Assembly: GCA_013054445.1 (NCBI GenBank)
Contig: JAAMPI010001058.1
Span: forward strand, 1-20,484
Direction: 5' to 3'
DNA length: 20,484 nucleotides
Source of the DNA: Cudoniella acicularis
Lineage: Eukaryota > Ascomycota > Leotiomycetes > Helotiales > Helotiaceae
The notes beneath the pieces are model-generated. The model searched no databases, had not been told where the DNA came from, and saw nothing but the letters and a program-made list of their open reading frames with translations. The position numbers and the translations under genes are program-made. Below are positions 9,877-19,600 of the stretch, piece after piece; the stretch's first letter is position 1; each line of letters starts with the position of its first letter.

Positions 9877-10023
9877 CTATCCTCGACATCCCGGTCTATG
9901 GCACTGTCCCGGAAGAATATTTTCTTTGACAGAAGTTGGGTGGAAGCGTTGGGGGCAGGGAACGGTGGCCATCCTGATGAAGCCGCCGCAGAGGGCGCAG
10001 CAGAAACCTGTGCGTTTGCACAT
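9877..10023 (-). CDS. Cys-rich microprotein, array copy 2 (intact)
   Basis: A 48-residue single-exon protein (ATG 10023, TAG 9877). It starts MCKRTGFCCALCGGFIRM, has VPCPQRFHP around Cys23, and ends LPGQCHRPGCRG. Shared with copy 1: MCxRT, CALCG, Ile16, Cys23, and PGxCHRxGC. It differs by an extra Cys at 8 and a shorter middle segment. The conserved positions are the cysteines and flanking residues, while the middle varies freely, which is what selection on a small metal- or disulfide-stabilised fold would leave. With no secretion signal, disulfides are less likely than metal binding. Function unknown. Confidence 0.72.
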   Translation of the reverse strand: MCKRTGFCCALCGGFIRMATVPCPQRFHPTSVKENILPGQCHRPGCRG

Positions 10024-10109
10024 ATCTTTTGTGGGGTGTGTGTTTTGGTGTTTGTTTGTTTGGCTTTGGTTCTTGCTTGTGTTTCTTGTTATAAGTGGGG
10101 TGGAGACAG

Positions 10110-10218
10110 AGAGAGAAGGAAAAAAGAAATAGTGCGTTGTGCTTTTATAGAAGTTTTTGGTTTCTATGGCTCTCGTGGACTCCGGGACTCGTGAGTGTAA
10201 AGTAGGTGAATTGTGAAT
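10110..10218 (-). promoter_or_regulatory. promoter of Cys-rich copy 2
   Basis: Minus-strand CTATAAAA at 10150-10143 lies 120 bases upstream of the ATG. A CT-rich tract (10110-10131) follows, and an ATTCACA element (10218-10212) sits 62 bp further upstream. The leader between them is A/C-rich and free of upstream ATGs as far as I could read. Confidence 0.6.
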
Positions 10219-10224
10219 GATGAG

Positions 10225-10610
10225 GGGACAAGAGGTTAGAACTCGGGAATATCAATACACCACCTCTTTCGACACTTGTACATAACAGGTTTCTATTTTG
10301 AATCATTGACTCTTTTCCGTCAAAGCTCTTTGTGTACTTCGGCTCCGAGTTTTCTTTAACTAACTGAAATTTAGATACCAAAGTATAGGGGTGTTGTTTT
10401 GGTAGACTTGAGATTAGACTTGGAGTTTGTATCTGAACATGGGCCAAGTACATTTCGGCAAGCGCTAGGTATAATTACAAGTAGAGAATGAAGAGGTGAG
10501 GGAGTGTGATTTTGTTTTATTTGACAGCTATCAGAATCTAGCTTTCTACCCCGCCTTCCCGCAGCCATTCCAAACATCATTTACGTATAGATTCAAAAAG
10601 CCATGCTCCC
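10225..10610. other. spacer between Cys-rich copies 2 and 3
   Basis: No supported gene. Open frames here (for example 10145-10453 on the minus strand) have no motif and overlap the array promoter. No clear additional copy of the Cys-rich gene is readable. Confidence 0.45.
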
Positions 10611-10672
10611 CTCCCACCCCAACCATGAACAGCCGGGCTTCAAGTACTGACCTAGAAATCCCAGGCTCTAGC

Positions 10673-10824
10673 CTATTGGCATCCCGGGCCATGACACAGT
10701 CTTGGGATAATCTTTTCCTTATAGACTAATGGATAGCGGGGTACTCCTTGATTGGGACATGGAGTGAAAGTTTGCCGTATACGCCTATCGCAAAGCGAGC
10801 AGTATAAACCAGTACGGAGCACAT
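10673..10824 (-). pseudogene. Cys-rich microprotein, array copy 3 (frameshifted)
   Basis: The ATG at 10824 is in the same context as in copies 1 and 2 and starts MCS, but that frame then loses all similarity and stops early. From the next frame the family sequence resumes at once: RTGLYCSLCDRRIRQ, then FTPCPNQ, then IIPRLCHGPGCQ and a TAG at 10673. The span is 152 nt, one base short of a multiple of three, so a single-base deletion after codon 3 explains it. Every cysteine beyond the break is kept, so the loss is recent, or the base is a sequencing error, or the protein starts elsewhere. Confidence 0.65.
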
Positions 10825-10940
10825 TTTGTTCTTTGAGAAGGTTGTGTGTTATTGCGTTTTTGATGTGAGGCTGTATTGATGTTGTGTTTTGAGATGGAGT
10901 GTCTTTTGTGTTCAGCTTTGTTCTCGTAATAGAGTATAAA

Positions 10941-11039
10941 CTATAGAGAGAGAGAGTAGAAGGAATGTAGAGAAGGCTGTCTATCCTTTTATAGAAAAAG
11001 CTGATTTCCCTAATAATCGTTATTTGGCGAGGTGTGAAT
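10941..11039 (-). promoter_or_regulatory. promoter of Cys-rich copy 3
   Basis: Minus-strand CTATAAAA at 10994-10987 lies 163 bases upstream of the ATG, with a CT-rich tract (10943-10966) after it and an ATTCACA element (11039-11033) 39 bp further upstream. The promoter is as well kept as those of the intact copies, although the reading frame is broken. Confidence 0.55.
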
Positions 11040-11564
11040 AATAGAGATTACAAAAATTTAATCAGAGGCAACATTAGAGTAAGCGGTCTTTTAGCCACAG
11101 TTAGTTTAAAGATAGATTTCAAGCTTATATTAATGACTTTTCGCCAATTAAAAAAAAACTCTTTTCTTATCTCGAGATTTCACCTCTTTTTTATCTTATA
11201 CCATTTAGTCTAATATATTTTCTAAAGAATTAGACTAATTTAAAGATACTAGAACCTCCTCTATTTGATGTCTAGACAGACTATCATTAAGACTTTATAA
11301 GAAACCTGTTATTAGATAAAAACCTAAAAGTTTAAGGACAAAATCAAGAATTATAAGAAAATCAGCACCTAAAGCAACCACATAATAAGAACAAAAGAAA
11401 ACTAGGACTTGGTATTTTTTAGAGAATTCCGATATCTATTTTTCTATCCAGAAGTTCTCTATGTAAACGCCAAGCACTTGTCTCCCTTTGTACTCCAATC
11501 GATAATAGTAGGACTTTATTCTAGAATTGACCTAGAATGCCCATCCAAAAAAGAATCCAATATA
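11040..11564. other. AT-rich spacer between Cys-rich copies 3 and 4
   Basis: No supported gene. The segment 11100-11410 is strongly AT-rich, with A runs. It contains a perfect 10-bp inverted repeat, TTAGTCTAAT at 11205-11214 and ATTAGACTAA at 11229-11238, with a 14-nt loop. The part near 11510-11560 is the 3' flank of copy 4. Confidence 0.5.
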
Positions 11565-11720
11565 CTATCTCCGCCTCCCGCATCCAGTCCTTTTGTGGCA
11601 TGGTCCTGGGAGGTTCTGTCGCCGTTAGTTTCTTTGAAAGCTTGCATAACCACATGGGGTTATCTGGCTTCGGATATACTTGTTGCATAGGGAGCAATAG
11701 AAATTAATTTGCTAGCACAT
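11565..11720 (-). pseudogene. Cys-rich microprotein, array copy 4 (two internal stops)
   Basis: Reading from the ATG at 11720 gives MC, then a TAG at codon 3, then QINFYCSLCNKYIRSQ, ITPCGYASFQRN, a TAA at codon 32, RRQNLPGPCHKRTGC and a final TAG at 11565. The frame is continuous over 52 codons, so the family resemblance (FYCSLC, TPC, LPGPCH, GC) is unambiguous, but two stops break it. A TAA or TAG can arise from CAA or CAG by a C-to-T change, which would fit repeat-induced point mutation; this cannot be proven from one copy. Confidence 0.65.
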
Positions 11721-11860
11721 TTTTCTCGTTGACAAAGCTGTATGTGACTGTGTTGTTGTTTGGGTGTTTGGAGGTTTTTTGTGTGTTGTATGCTGACGTA
11801 AAAGCTGGAATTGGATATCCTGATGGAAAAAAAAACCAAAACCCTCCAGAACAGCGGAAG

Positions 11861-11938
11861 TTTTATAATTTTTCGAGGGTTGCACAGTTTTCTTACACTC
11901 ACTATCTTTCAGTTGATCATTCTGTTCTTGTTGTGAAT
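11861..11938 (-). promoter_or_regulatory. remnant promoter of Cys-rich copy 4
   Basis: Minus-strand TTATAAAA at 11868-11861 lies 141 bases upstream of the old ATG, and ATTCACA (11938-11932) lies 64 bp further upstream. The CT-rich tract seen in the other copies is not clear here. Confidence 0.45.
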
Positions 11939-12045
11939 GCTGTGTTGATAATCCTAATTTAATATTCACGGAGTCACTTAAAAACTTCAGTCCATCTATA
12001 GCTACACATTGTAAATTAAAGCCATTTAGACATCGCGAATCACAA

Positions 12046-12275
12046 ATTCACACCAAAGGTGAAGAGAGTGTGTGAGGAGGTAAGAACACATAACTTGAAA
12101 TGAATCACCAAGTGAACGTAAATCCAAGAAAAGATACGTTATAAATTCATGCTGAAGGTGAAGAGAGAGAGGGGGAGACAAGAACATATAAACTTGGAAT
12201 GAATCACGGAATGAATGCCCCCCTAAAAAATATATCACAAATTCACAATGAAGCCGAAGAGAGAGAGAGAGAGAG
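12046..12275. repeat. threefold tandem repeat of about 97 bp ending in a GA microsatellite
   Basis: Units begin at 12046, 12145 and 12241 (spacing 99 and 96). Each starts ATTCA[C/T], followed by a block like AAGGTGAAGAGAG. The first two units also share AGAACA[C/T]A, AACTTG[A/G]AATGAATCAC and a trailing GAA. The third is cut short after its start and runs into a GA repeat (about 12257-12275). It lies between the array and the 3' end of the copper ATPase gene. No coding role is evident. Confidence 0.6.
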
Positions 12276-12423
12276 TTTCTCCAGCGCAGCTAAAAAAAAA
12301 ACGAGTGATCAAGTCCCCCTTTCCATTTCCAACGTCCAACAAACAAAATCATTTCATCGCATCGTCAGTAGGCATTGTGCCAACAGCCCAACCTCTTATC
12401 ATACCGCATCCCACACCACCCAT

Positions 12424-15265
12424 TTATAACCTACTCCACCTCAGCGTCACCGCAAGAAAAATAACCGGCAAAACACTAATAATCTCTCCTACCCCAGCAT
12501 ATTGCGGCGGAATCCTAAAATGGGGATGGACACCCTCGAAAGCGCCAGCAGAAATAAGCACCGCAAGGGTATTATACACAAAACACCAGACAAAATTGAG
12601 GACGATGCGCCTGTAAGATGCTTTTGAGAGGTCGATTAGGGTGATGATCCGCATGAGAGAAGGACGCGTTAAGATAACGTCCGCGGCGCTGCGGGCAACA
12701 TCCGTTCCTTCATTCATGTGCACGCCAATACTGGCTTGGGCTAATGCGACAGCGTCGTTGGTTCCATCGCCGCAGAAAAGCACGATGTTTTTGGTGCTCG
12801 CGTTCAGGCCTTTGATGTATGCTTGTTTGTCGGCTGGATTGCATCGAGCTCGCGTGCAATGTATAGGAATGGAAAGTTGTGTGGCCACCGCTTCTACTGC
12901 TGCAGTGTTGTCACCGCTGATCATCGAGACTGTGATTGATCGTCGCTTGAGAGAATCGATGGTCTGAATTGCGTCTGGTCGAAGGATGTCTTGAAGTCCA
13001 AAAGTTGCAACGAGCTCCCCGTCAATAGTGACGCAAAACACAGACAAGCCTGCTGCAAGAACGGCACAGACAGCTTTGGTCTTCTCAACGCCTAGCCAGT
13101 AAGGATTCCCAGCCTGAATGCAAGTCTCATCCAGTTTAGCCTCTATCCCCTCTCCAGGGACAGAGACCAGATCTTGTAACTGTAGGGGTTGAACGCCAGA
13201 TTCGCTCAGATGAGAAGCAATAGTGACTGAGATGGGATGCTTGCTGCTGCTCGTGATGGCCAAGATCACAGAATCTATCTTCATCGACATTCCTTCCATA
13301 ATTTCCTCGGCAACCACTGAGAGCTTTCCTTGGGTGAGAGTCCCTGTTTTGTCAAAGACGACATGTGTGATCTTGCGGGCTATTTCAATTGCTTCGGGGC
13401 TTTTCAAAATTAGCCCACGTCTCGCACCTACTCCGCTGGCAATGACGATAACCATTGGAACTGCCAAACCGATAGCACAAGGGCAGGATACAATAAGGAC
13501 AGAAACTGCGTAAGTCATAGCTGAAGTAGCGGCGTCACCGATCGTTGCGTCGTGACGTTGAAGCTCAACCCCTATCCAGATACCGAACACTAGGAGAGTG
13601 ATGATGAATATTGCAGGGACGAAACGACCCGCTACTAGATCAGCAATTTCTTGAATTTTAGGCTTTGATTTCTTGGCCTCGTTCACCATTGACCCAACAA
13701 CCTTTATTGTATTTTCGTGAATCAATCGAGTGACTTGCACTTTGAGGATCCCTAAAGATATCCTTAGCTTCGATCTTAGTATGCAAAGCTTTACTAAAAA
13801 AAAACTTACCAGATCGGTTCAGAGATCCAGCAATGACAGGCATCCCAGAAGATTTCGGTACTGGGGCGGCTTCCCCCGTGATCAAGGACTCGTCCACCTC
13901 CGAATCCCCAGATATAACTAGACCGTCTGTGACAATGGAGGTATCAGGAAGAATTGTAAGGATGTCGTCGTATTCGAGAAGTCGCGCATCAAGAAAAGCG
14001 TCTTCTTGAGTAGGGAAGTTCGCAATTCTTGCAGTGGGGGTTTGAAGTGACTCCACGGAAATTGTATCCAAAGCCTTTTGCCTTGCCAAGCCACTGGCAG
14101 TTTTCCCAACCATAATAAGTGTCACAAGTAGGGTGCTGGTTTCAAAGAAGCCCTCAGGATTGAGGGGGCGTCCCTCACAGAGGTATGCGAAAGCAATGAC
14201 AGAATAGACGTATGCAATGGTTGTGCTCAAAACGACAAGCATGTCCATGCCAACCAAGCGACTGTAAATCAAAGCCTTCAACGCCGACACATAAATAAAA
14301 CCCCCGACACCAAATTGTACTGTTGTTGCCAGGATCAAAGACACAGCTCCATAAACAAGGCCGTTCTTTGGAAGAGGGGCGTAGGCCATTATGAGAACGG
14401 GCGAGGTCAATAAAGCAGAAATAATCGTAAGGTAGGCGGTCTTATATAGCTGAGCTCTGGTCGTGGATGTGTTTAAGGATGCAGATAAAGGCGCTAATTT
14501 TGCGGAGTGGAAGAACGGATGCGAAAGGATTGATCGCGCACCTATAATACTCGGGTTGTAATAAACTCGAATAGTCTTGTCATCCACACGAGTTACTTTT
14601 TCGATGCCGTCAGGATATCCATCGAGATAGTCTTGGTGACAACCAATTACCACCAAATCCAATGCTGCTCCCCCAAATGAAACCCTCGAGCACTTGAAGT
14701 TTGTCCTTTGGTTTATAATGCCCGCTACGTTGCCGCAATGGAGATTAACAGACTCTTTCAAATCGAATTCCGCCTGCGAAAGAAGAAGGCTGACTTGAAC
14801 ATGCTGCACGCCAGGCAGTGATTCGAGTACTCGATGTAGTGTTGTCTCGCATGTCGTGCAGTCCATTCCCTGGACACTTAAGATGATGTGGTGTGATTCG
14901 ACCAAGCCATTTTCAATGTCGATTTCGATAATAGGGGCTTCCCGAACTGTCTTCTGGTCCACATTGACGGTAGCTGAAGGGGTTGATAACGTGTTGACTG
15001 AGTCGGGCGCGGACGTTTTGATCTTAACGCAACTAGTAGTTCCAGAGGAATGGCTCATTGCAAGATCGTCGGAATTGGAATCGGGAGTAGATATGTTTGT
15101 TGAGATAAATATGCTGCCGGTTTTTTGCTCTATTCTCCCGGACTTGTCGTTGTCTTCGTGCAGTTTGCCAGAACAAATCGGGTGACAGAATCCAAAGAAG
15201 TTCTTTCTCCTTTCAGGAGGCGAACAGCAACCTCGTCCACTACATCCTGCCCGATTTGGCGACAT
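12424..15265 (-). CDS. P1B-type copper-transporting ATPase
   Basis: Pumps Cu(+) across a membrane (plasma membrane export or secretory loading) using ATP. Two exons, 15265-13810 and 13751-12424, join in frame to 927 residues; the 58-nt intron starts GTAAGT. Domains in order: a Cys-rich N terminus (C8, C13, C14, then C27, C31), one canonical heavy-metal domain with GMDCTTC at 133-139, a second HMA-like segment without CxxC (about 190-250), eight expected membrane segments, the actuator TGE at 463-465, the CPC metal site at 575-577, DKTGT phosphorylation site at 619-623, SxHP (HP 657-658), SGDN and hinge GDGTND at 813-818. Having one good HMA and a Cys-cluster N terminus recalls the copper-tolerance exporters (CrpA/Crp1 type) more than Golgi Ccc2, but that split is inference. 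It is divergent from the Zn2Cys6 regulator. Confidence 0.95.
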
Positions 15266-16686
15266 ACCGGGTGATACGAGGCTGGTAGCCGGTAGGCTTC
15301 GAAGAGAAATCTCCCAAACTTATTTTATAGAGATGAAGTAGATGCGGTCGCTTGGAGCATTTCAATGTTTCGATGCCGTGCTCCTGTTACCGTAAATTGA
15401 AGAAATATATGGGTATTACTCACAAACGGTAGCATAACGCCGCACACACAATTGACTAGACTGCCAGTCAATACAAAAATCTAACAAGACCTAAAAGGAA
15501 GATCAATTCAAAGCGATTGAAACACTTGAGATTATTGCGAGATCTGTACTGCCGCAAAACAGCCTTATCAAGAAGGGACAAAAACAAAAAGAACGAAATA
15601 TATGAACCTGAGTCCGGTTAGATGATCCGCTGGCAACCATAAAACCCTGGGAGGTGGTAGTAGCTTCTGAGTGCAACATGCCTTGCTTTCACAATTCATC
15701 AGAAGACATATGTCCTCCCCTAATGATTGAATCATCGGTGAGATGTATCACATAGCAGAACTGCTCGCGAACAACTCCCGGGTTCCTGCATGATCGAGGC
15801 CGTAAAAGACCCGGGGAGATGCGCAGGTAGCATTGTTGTGCGACTTGTGACCTACATGTTACGCAAAGATAACTTGCTGGTCAGAGAATTCTGGGAATGA
15901 AATTCAAAGAAAGCAAAGTTTTTGAAAATGGACACAGCTTTGTCCCACTAGCTGTTGCCTTCTTCCATTTCATTCAACATCTATCATACCCGACGCTTCG
16001 GAGAACGGAGAGAACGGAGAGAACGGAAGAGAGACAGCAGAACGCTGAACAGGATGAGCAACGACCTTGTGTTGAAAGAGCAGCGGAGCCAAATGGTGAT
16101 TTTCGAAGATAATGCAGGTAGCTATGTTGAGCCATGCACGATAGAACGAGATGCTTGATCGAGACACTTTTCGAAATTCGAGGATGTCCTCATCCCCATC
16201 GCGGAGCTGCCATATAGTACACATCGCAGATTGTTCAGAGGGAACATCCTCCTCGCTCAAATGGCGATAAAAACGCCAGACGAATGTTGTTGAGACCGTA
16301 GGGATGACAGTTGATTATCAACGGGATGATGCTTATGGTGAGGTGACGACGATGGATTTTGATTGTAAGATTACCTAGGTATCGGTCAAGATAAACCGCG
16401 ATCAGGGAAACTCGCCCCGGTTTTTGCTGAGAGCCGGGCAGAAAATACCGGGCCGAGTATGTGTGGGGTATAGGGCATTATCTGATTGGCTGAGTGGCAG
16501 ATTCGCGAGGCTGCGAAGGCTGCACTATGGTGACCAAGAGTGACGCGTATGGGGCATACTGCGTCTAGGAAAGTCGCAAAGCCAAAATCCATTCCACTCC
16601 AAACCTCACTTACCTACACAATTCGCCACAATAATTGCTAGCCTATTACCGCTTGTCACCCTCTCGATCACTTCGCATCTTGCTCG
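15266..16686. promoter_or_regulatory. shared upstream region of the copper ATPase and Zn2Cys6 regulator
   Basis: About 1.4 kb between divergent start codons. It holds a CGG-N9-CCG inverted triplet (15615-15629) and four CGG triplets in direct orientation at 15999, 16006, 16015 and 16024, the last three inside a 9-bp repeat GAGAACGGA (16001-16027). An ATTGG (reverse CCAAT) lies at 16485-16489, 198 bases before the regulator ATG. These fit Zn2Cys6 and CCAAT-complex sites but are short motifs. Small open frames (15897-16112 and 15970-16260) show no family features. Confidence 0.5.
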
Positions 16687-19600
16687 ATGTCTGCAGACCA
16701 AGCTGCGGTCCTGCCGGATTCCACTGGCGACACCAGTAGCCCTAATGCCGATTCGCAGCTTAGAAATGCTCAGTCGAGCTCGTCCTCCTCCCCCGTTTCC
16801 GCCCCGCAGACCGCGACAGAACCCAAGGCCGCCGAGAAAACGATATCCTGTGTGTCGTGCCGTAAGAGAAAACTGAAGTGCGATCGGGTGAAGCCAAAAT
16901 GCGGGACCTGCTCGCGTCTGCGACATGAGTGCGAATTCCCAGAACGTCGACGGAACCTAGGTTCCAAGAGGAGAAACATGAAGGAGCTTGAGGCAAGACT
17001 AGGTAGGATGCTTGGAAGCAGGATTCTGGATGGCTTCAAGCTGACAAATGGCAGCGGAAGTGGAGACAAAATTGGTCTCGGAGGTCCAGTCTCAAATGGC
17101 TGCAAAAGAAACGCCTCGAGCCGACGCCCACTTGAATGTCATTGGGGATGGCATGGATTTAACAATGGAAGATGAATTCCTCGATACTTCGTTTGATATC
17201 CAGCAATTTAATTTCGACTTGCAGGCTGCTGGTTCTACTTTTCCCGCAGAGGTCCATTCCCAGGAAGTTATCAGCCTTGGCTTGCACGAACCTTTGCCTT
17301 CACAAGAAATAATGGATGAGTTGTACGTGTCTCAACCCCGAAAAATATGGAGTATAAGATATCAATGGCTTTCTGGGCACTTCCAATTCAGGGCCTGGTA
17401 GGTGAAGAGGCCAAATCACGAAATTCTGAGCCACACCAGAGCGACTCACAACTCTTCAACACTTGTGTGTTCCGCTTCGGGAAATGGAACAGAACACTTT
17501 AAACCCGGTTTTCTTGTGGGATCTGCTCTTCCTGGCCGTGCCGGAAAAGGAAACTGAGGCCTTGAATCTCTCGGACCCTCGTCGTGCACTTGCTTTGGAT
17601 CAACTCGATTTTCTTGTACGCCAAAACTGTTGTGCCCACCCATTCTAGGAAATGGTCCCAGCTGCTTGATATCTTATGCTCCATATATGTGTCAGACTCT
17701 CGGATCATTGCTAATTTAAGCAGACATAAAATATATTTTGAAAAATACCATCCCACCATCCCCATGCTGCACAAATATCGATACCTTGCATCATTGGATC
17801 GTGCTCCGCACATGCGACCGCCAATTTGCTTGAGGTATGCCATATGGATGATGGCAGCATCTTTAACAGACAAATATTCTTCCTACGAAGACGTGTTCTA
17901 TCAACGTGCTAGAAGTTACCTCCAAGAGGCTGAAATGAAGGTCTGCCATGCCATGCACGCTGCGATTAAATTCTAACAGGGCAGACTGACAATCAGTAGG
18001 GGTATGGAGAAGCCTTTGTTGATCTCTATCACGCACAGACTTGGGGTTTGATAGGAACTTATGAAGCTAAAAAGACATATTTCTCACGATCATGGATGAG
18101 CACCGGAAGAATGACTCGTATGTGTCATATGTTAGGTTTGCACCGTCTTGATGGGGATGGCACCGATGTCAAAAGGGTCTTACCGCACCCCAAGGATTTT
18201 ATTGAGTTGGAAGAACGTCGGAGGTGTTTTTGGGCCGCATTTTACTGTGATCGATGGGCTAGCTCGGGAACCGGCTGGCCTATGAGTATTGACGAGAGAG
18301 AGGTAAATTTGCTGGAATTCCGACATGTCTTCCTTAACTCACACTGGTGCCCAGATTATGACGAATTTGCCCGTCTCAGAAGAAGCATTTGAAAAAGGAA
18401 TTGCAGATCCTACGATTTCTCTGGCCGAAGCACTCACACCAGCAGGGTCTTCGAAAATCTCAACATTTGGAGGTGTCATCCTGTCCGCTACTTTGTTTGG
18501 CCACAACTTTCAGCATCTGCACCGAGCCGGTCCTAATGAGCGCCCTGATGATCATTCCAATGGCGACTTCTGGAAACGACATCGGAAGATGGACAATGTC
18601 TTATCAAGCACATTCATGTTTCTTCCCGATCACCTAAGAATGCCAGCGAACCTACGAGACCCAAATATTGTTTTCCTTCATATGAACATTCACGCCTCAT
18701 CTATATGCCTTCATCAGGCTGCTATCCTTACTGCGGAACGTTATAAATTAGACCCGGGCATCATCCAGCAAAGCCGGACTCGGTGTCTGATGGCTGCTGA
18801 TGAAATCACTAATCTAATGCGCCATATTTGCCATGTCGACCCCTCTTGCGTAAGGTCACTCTCTGAATATGCATTCCTATTACTAACGCATAATCAGTTG
18901 AATTCTTGGCTTGGCTTCACACTTTATGTTTCCGTAAGCCCTTTCCTTTGTTTCTTCTCCTAACTTCGTATTCTAAGTGGCCGGGAAGAAGTTTCATCCT
19001 CTCACCTCCCCTCATCCTCCCTCTTCCTTGTAAAAACATCGTGCTAATTCGTTGAAGGGTGGCGTTCTGTTGCAAAATATTAAAAGTGAAAAGCCTAATC
19101 CGCAGAGCATGCCGAATCTTGAATTCCTTCTCTCTGCTATGAATGCTATCGGTATCAGGCATTCTATCACGAAGCACTTCACTACGCAGTTGGAAATCGA
19201 CATGGAGGCCAGTGGCGTACCTTCTTATGAGTCTTTCATCACTAAAGATACTCCAAACCCTTCCATCTATAAAGAGCTCACTTGCCCTGGAATGCCAAAC
19301 GTACCTAACGTGCCAAACGTACCTATGTCTGGCTTGCTTGCCGGGCGATATGGCGTTCCACTGACACTCGACGATATGCGATTGTTTGCCAAAAATGCTG
19401 AGAAAGAAATGGGAAATAAATCTTCAACACCTTTAAATCTGGATAGCTACCCACGCATGGGTTTTATACCCAGCCCAGACTCACTAACCAACAAAGATGC
19501 TTCGAAACAGAAGTCCAGCCCTTTAAATCCTCCTATCTGGGACAAAGCATGGTCCACAGCATACGGAGCCTCACCAATCTCTCTTCATGCCACCTCAAAC

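Noticed and set aside
9755..10194. Two plus-strand open frames of 125 and 142 codons
   Set aside because: They run antisense through Cys-rich copy 2 and its promoter; their hydrophobic-looking parts come from the antisense of the A/C-rich leader.
15970..16260. Small open frames on both strands in the ATPase/regulator spacer
   Set aside because: They overlap each other and a 9-bp repeat, with no family features.
17499..17873. 124-codon minus-strand frame across the long intron and exon 3 of the regulator
   Set aside because: Half of it is the antisense of a conserved exon, and the rest is intron sequence without motifs.
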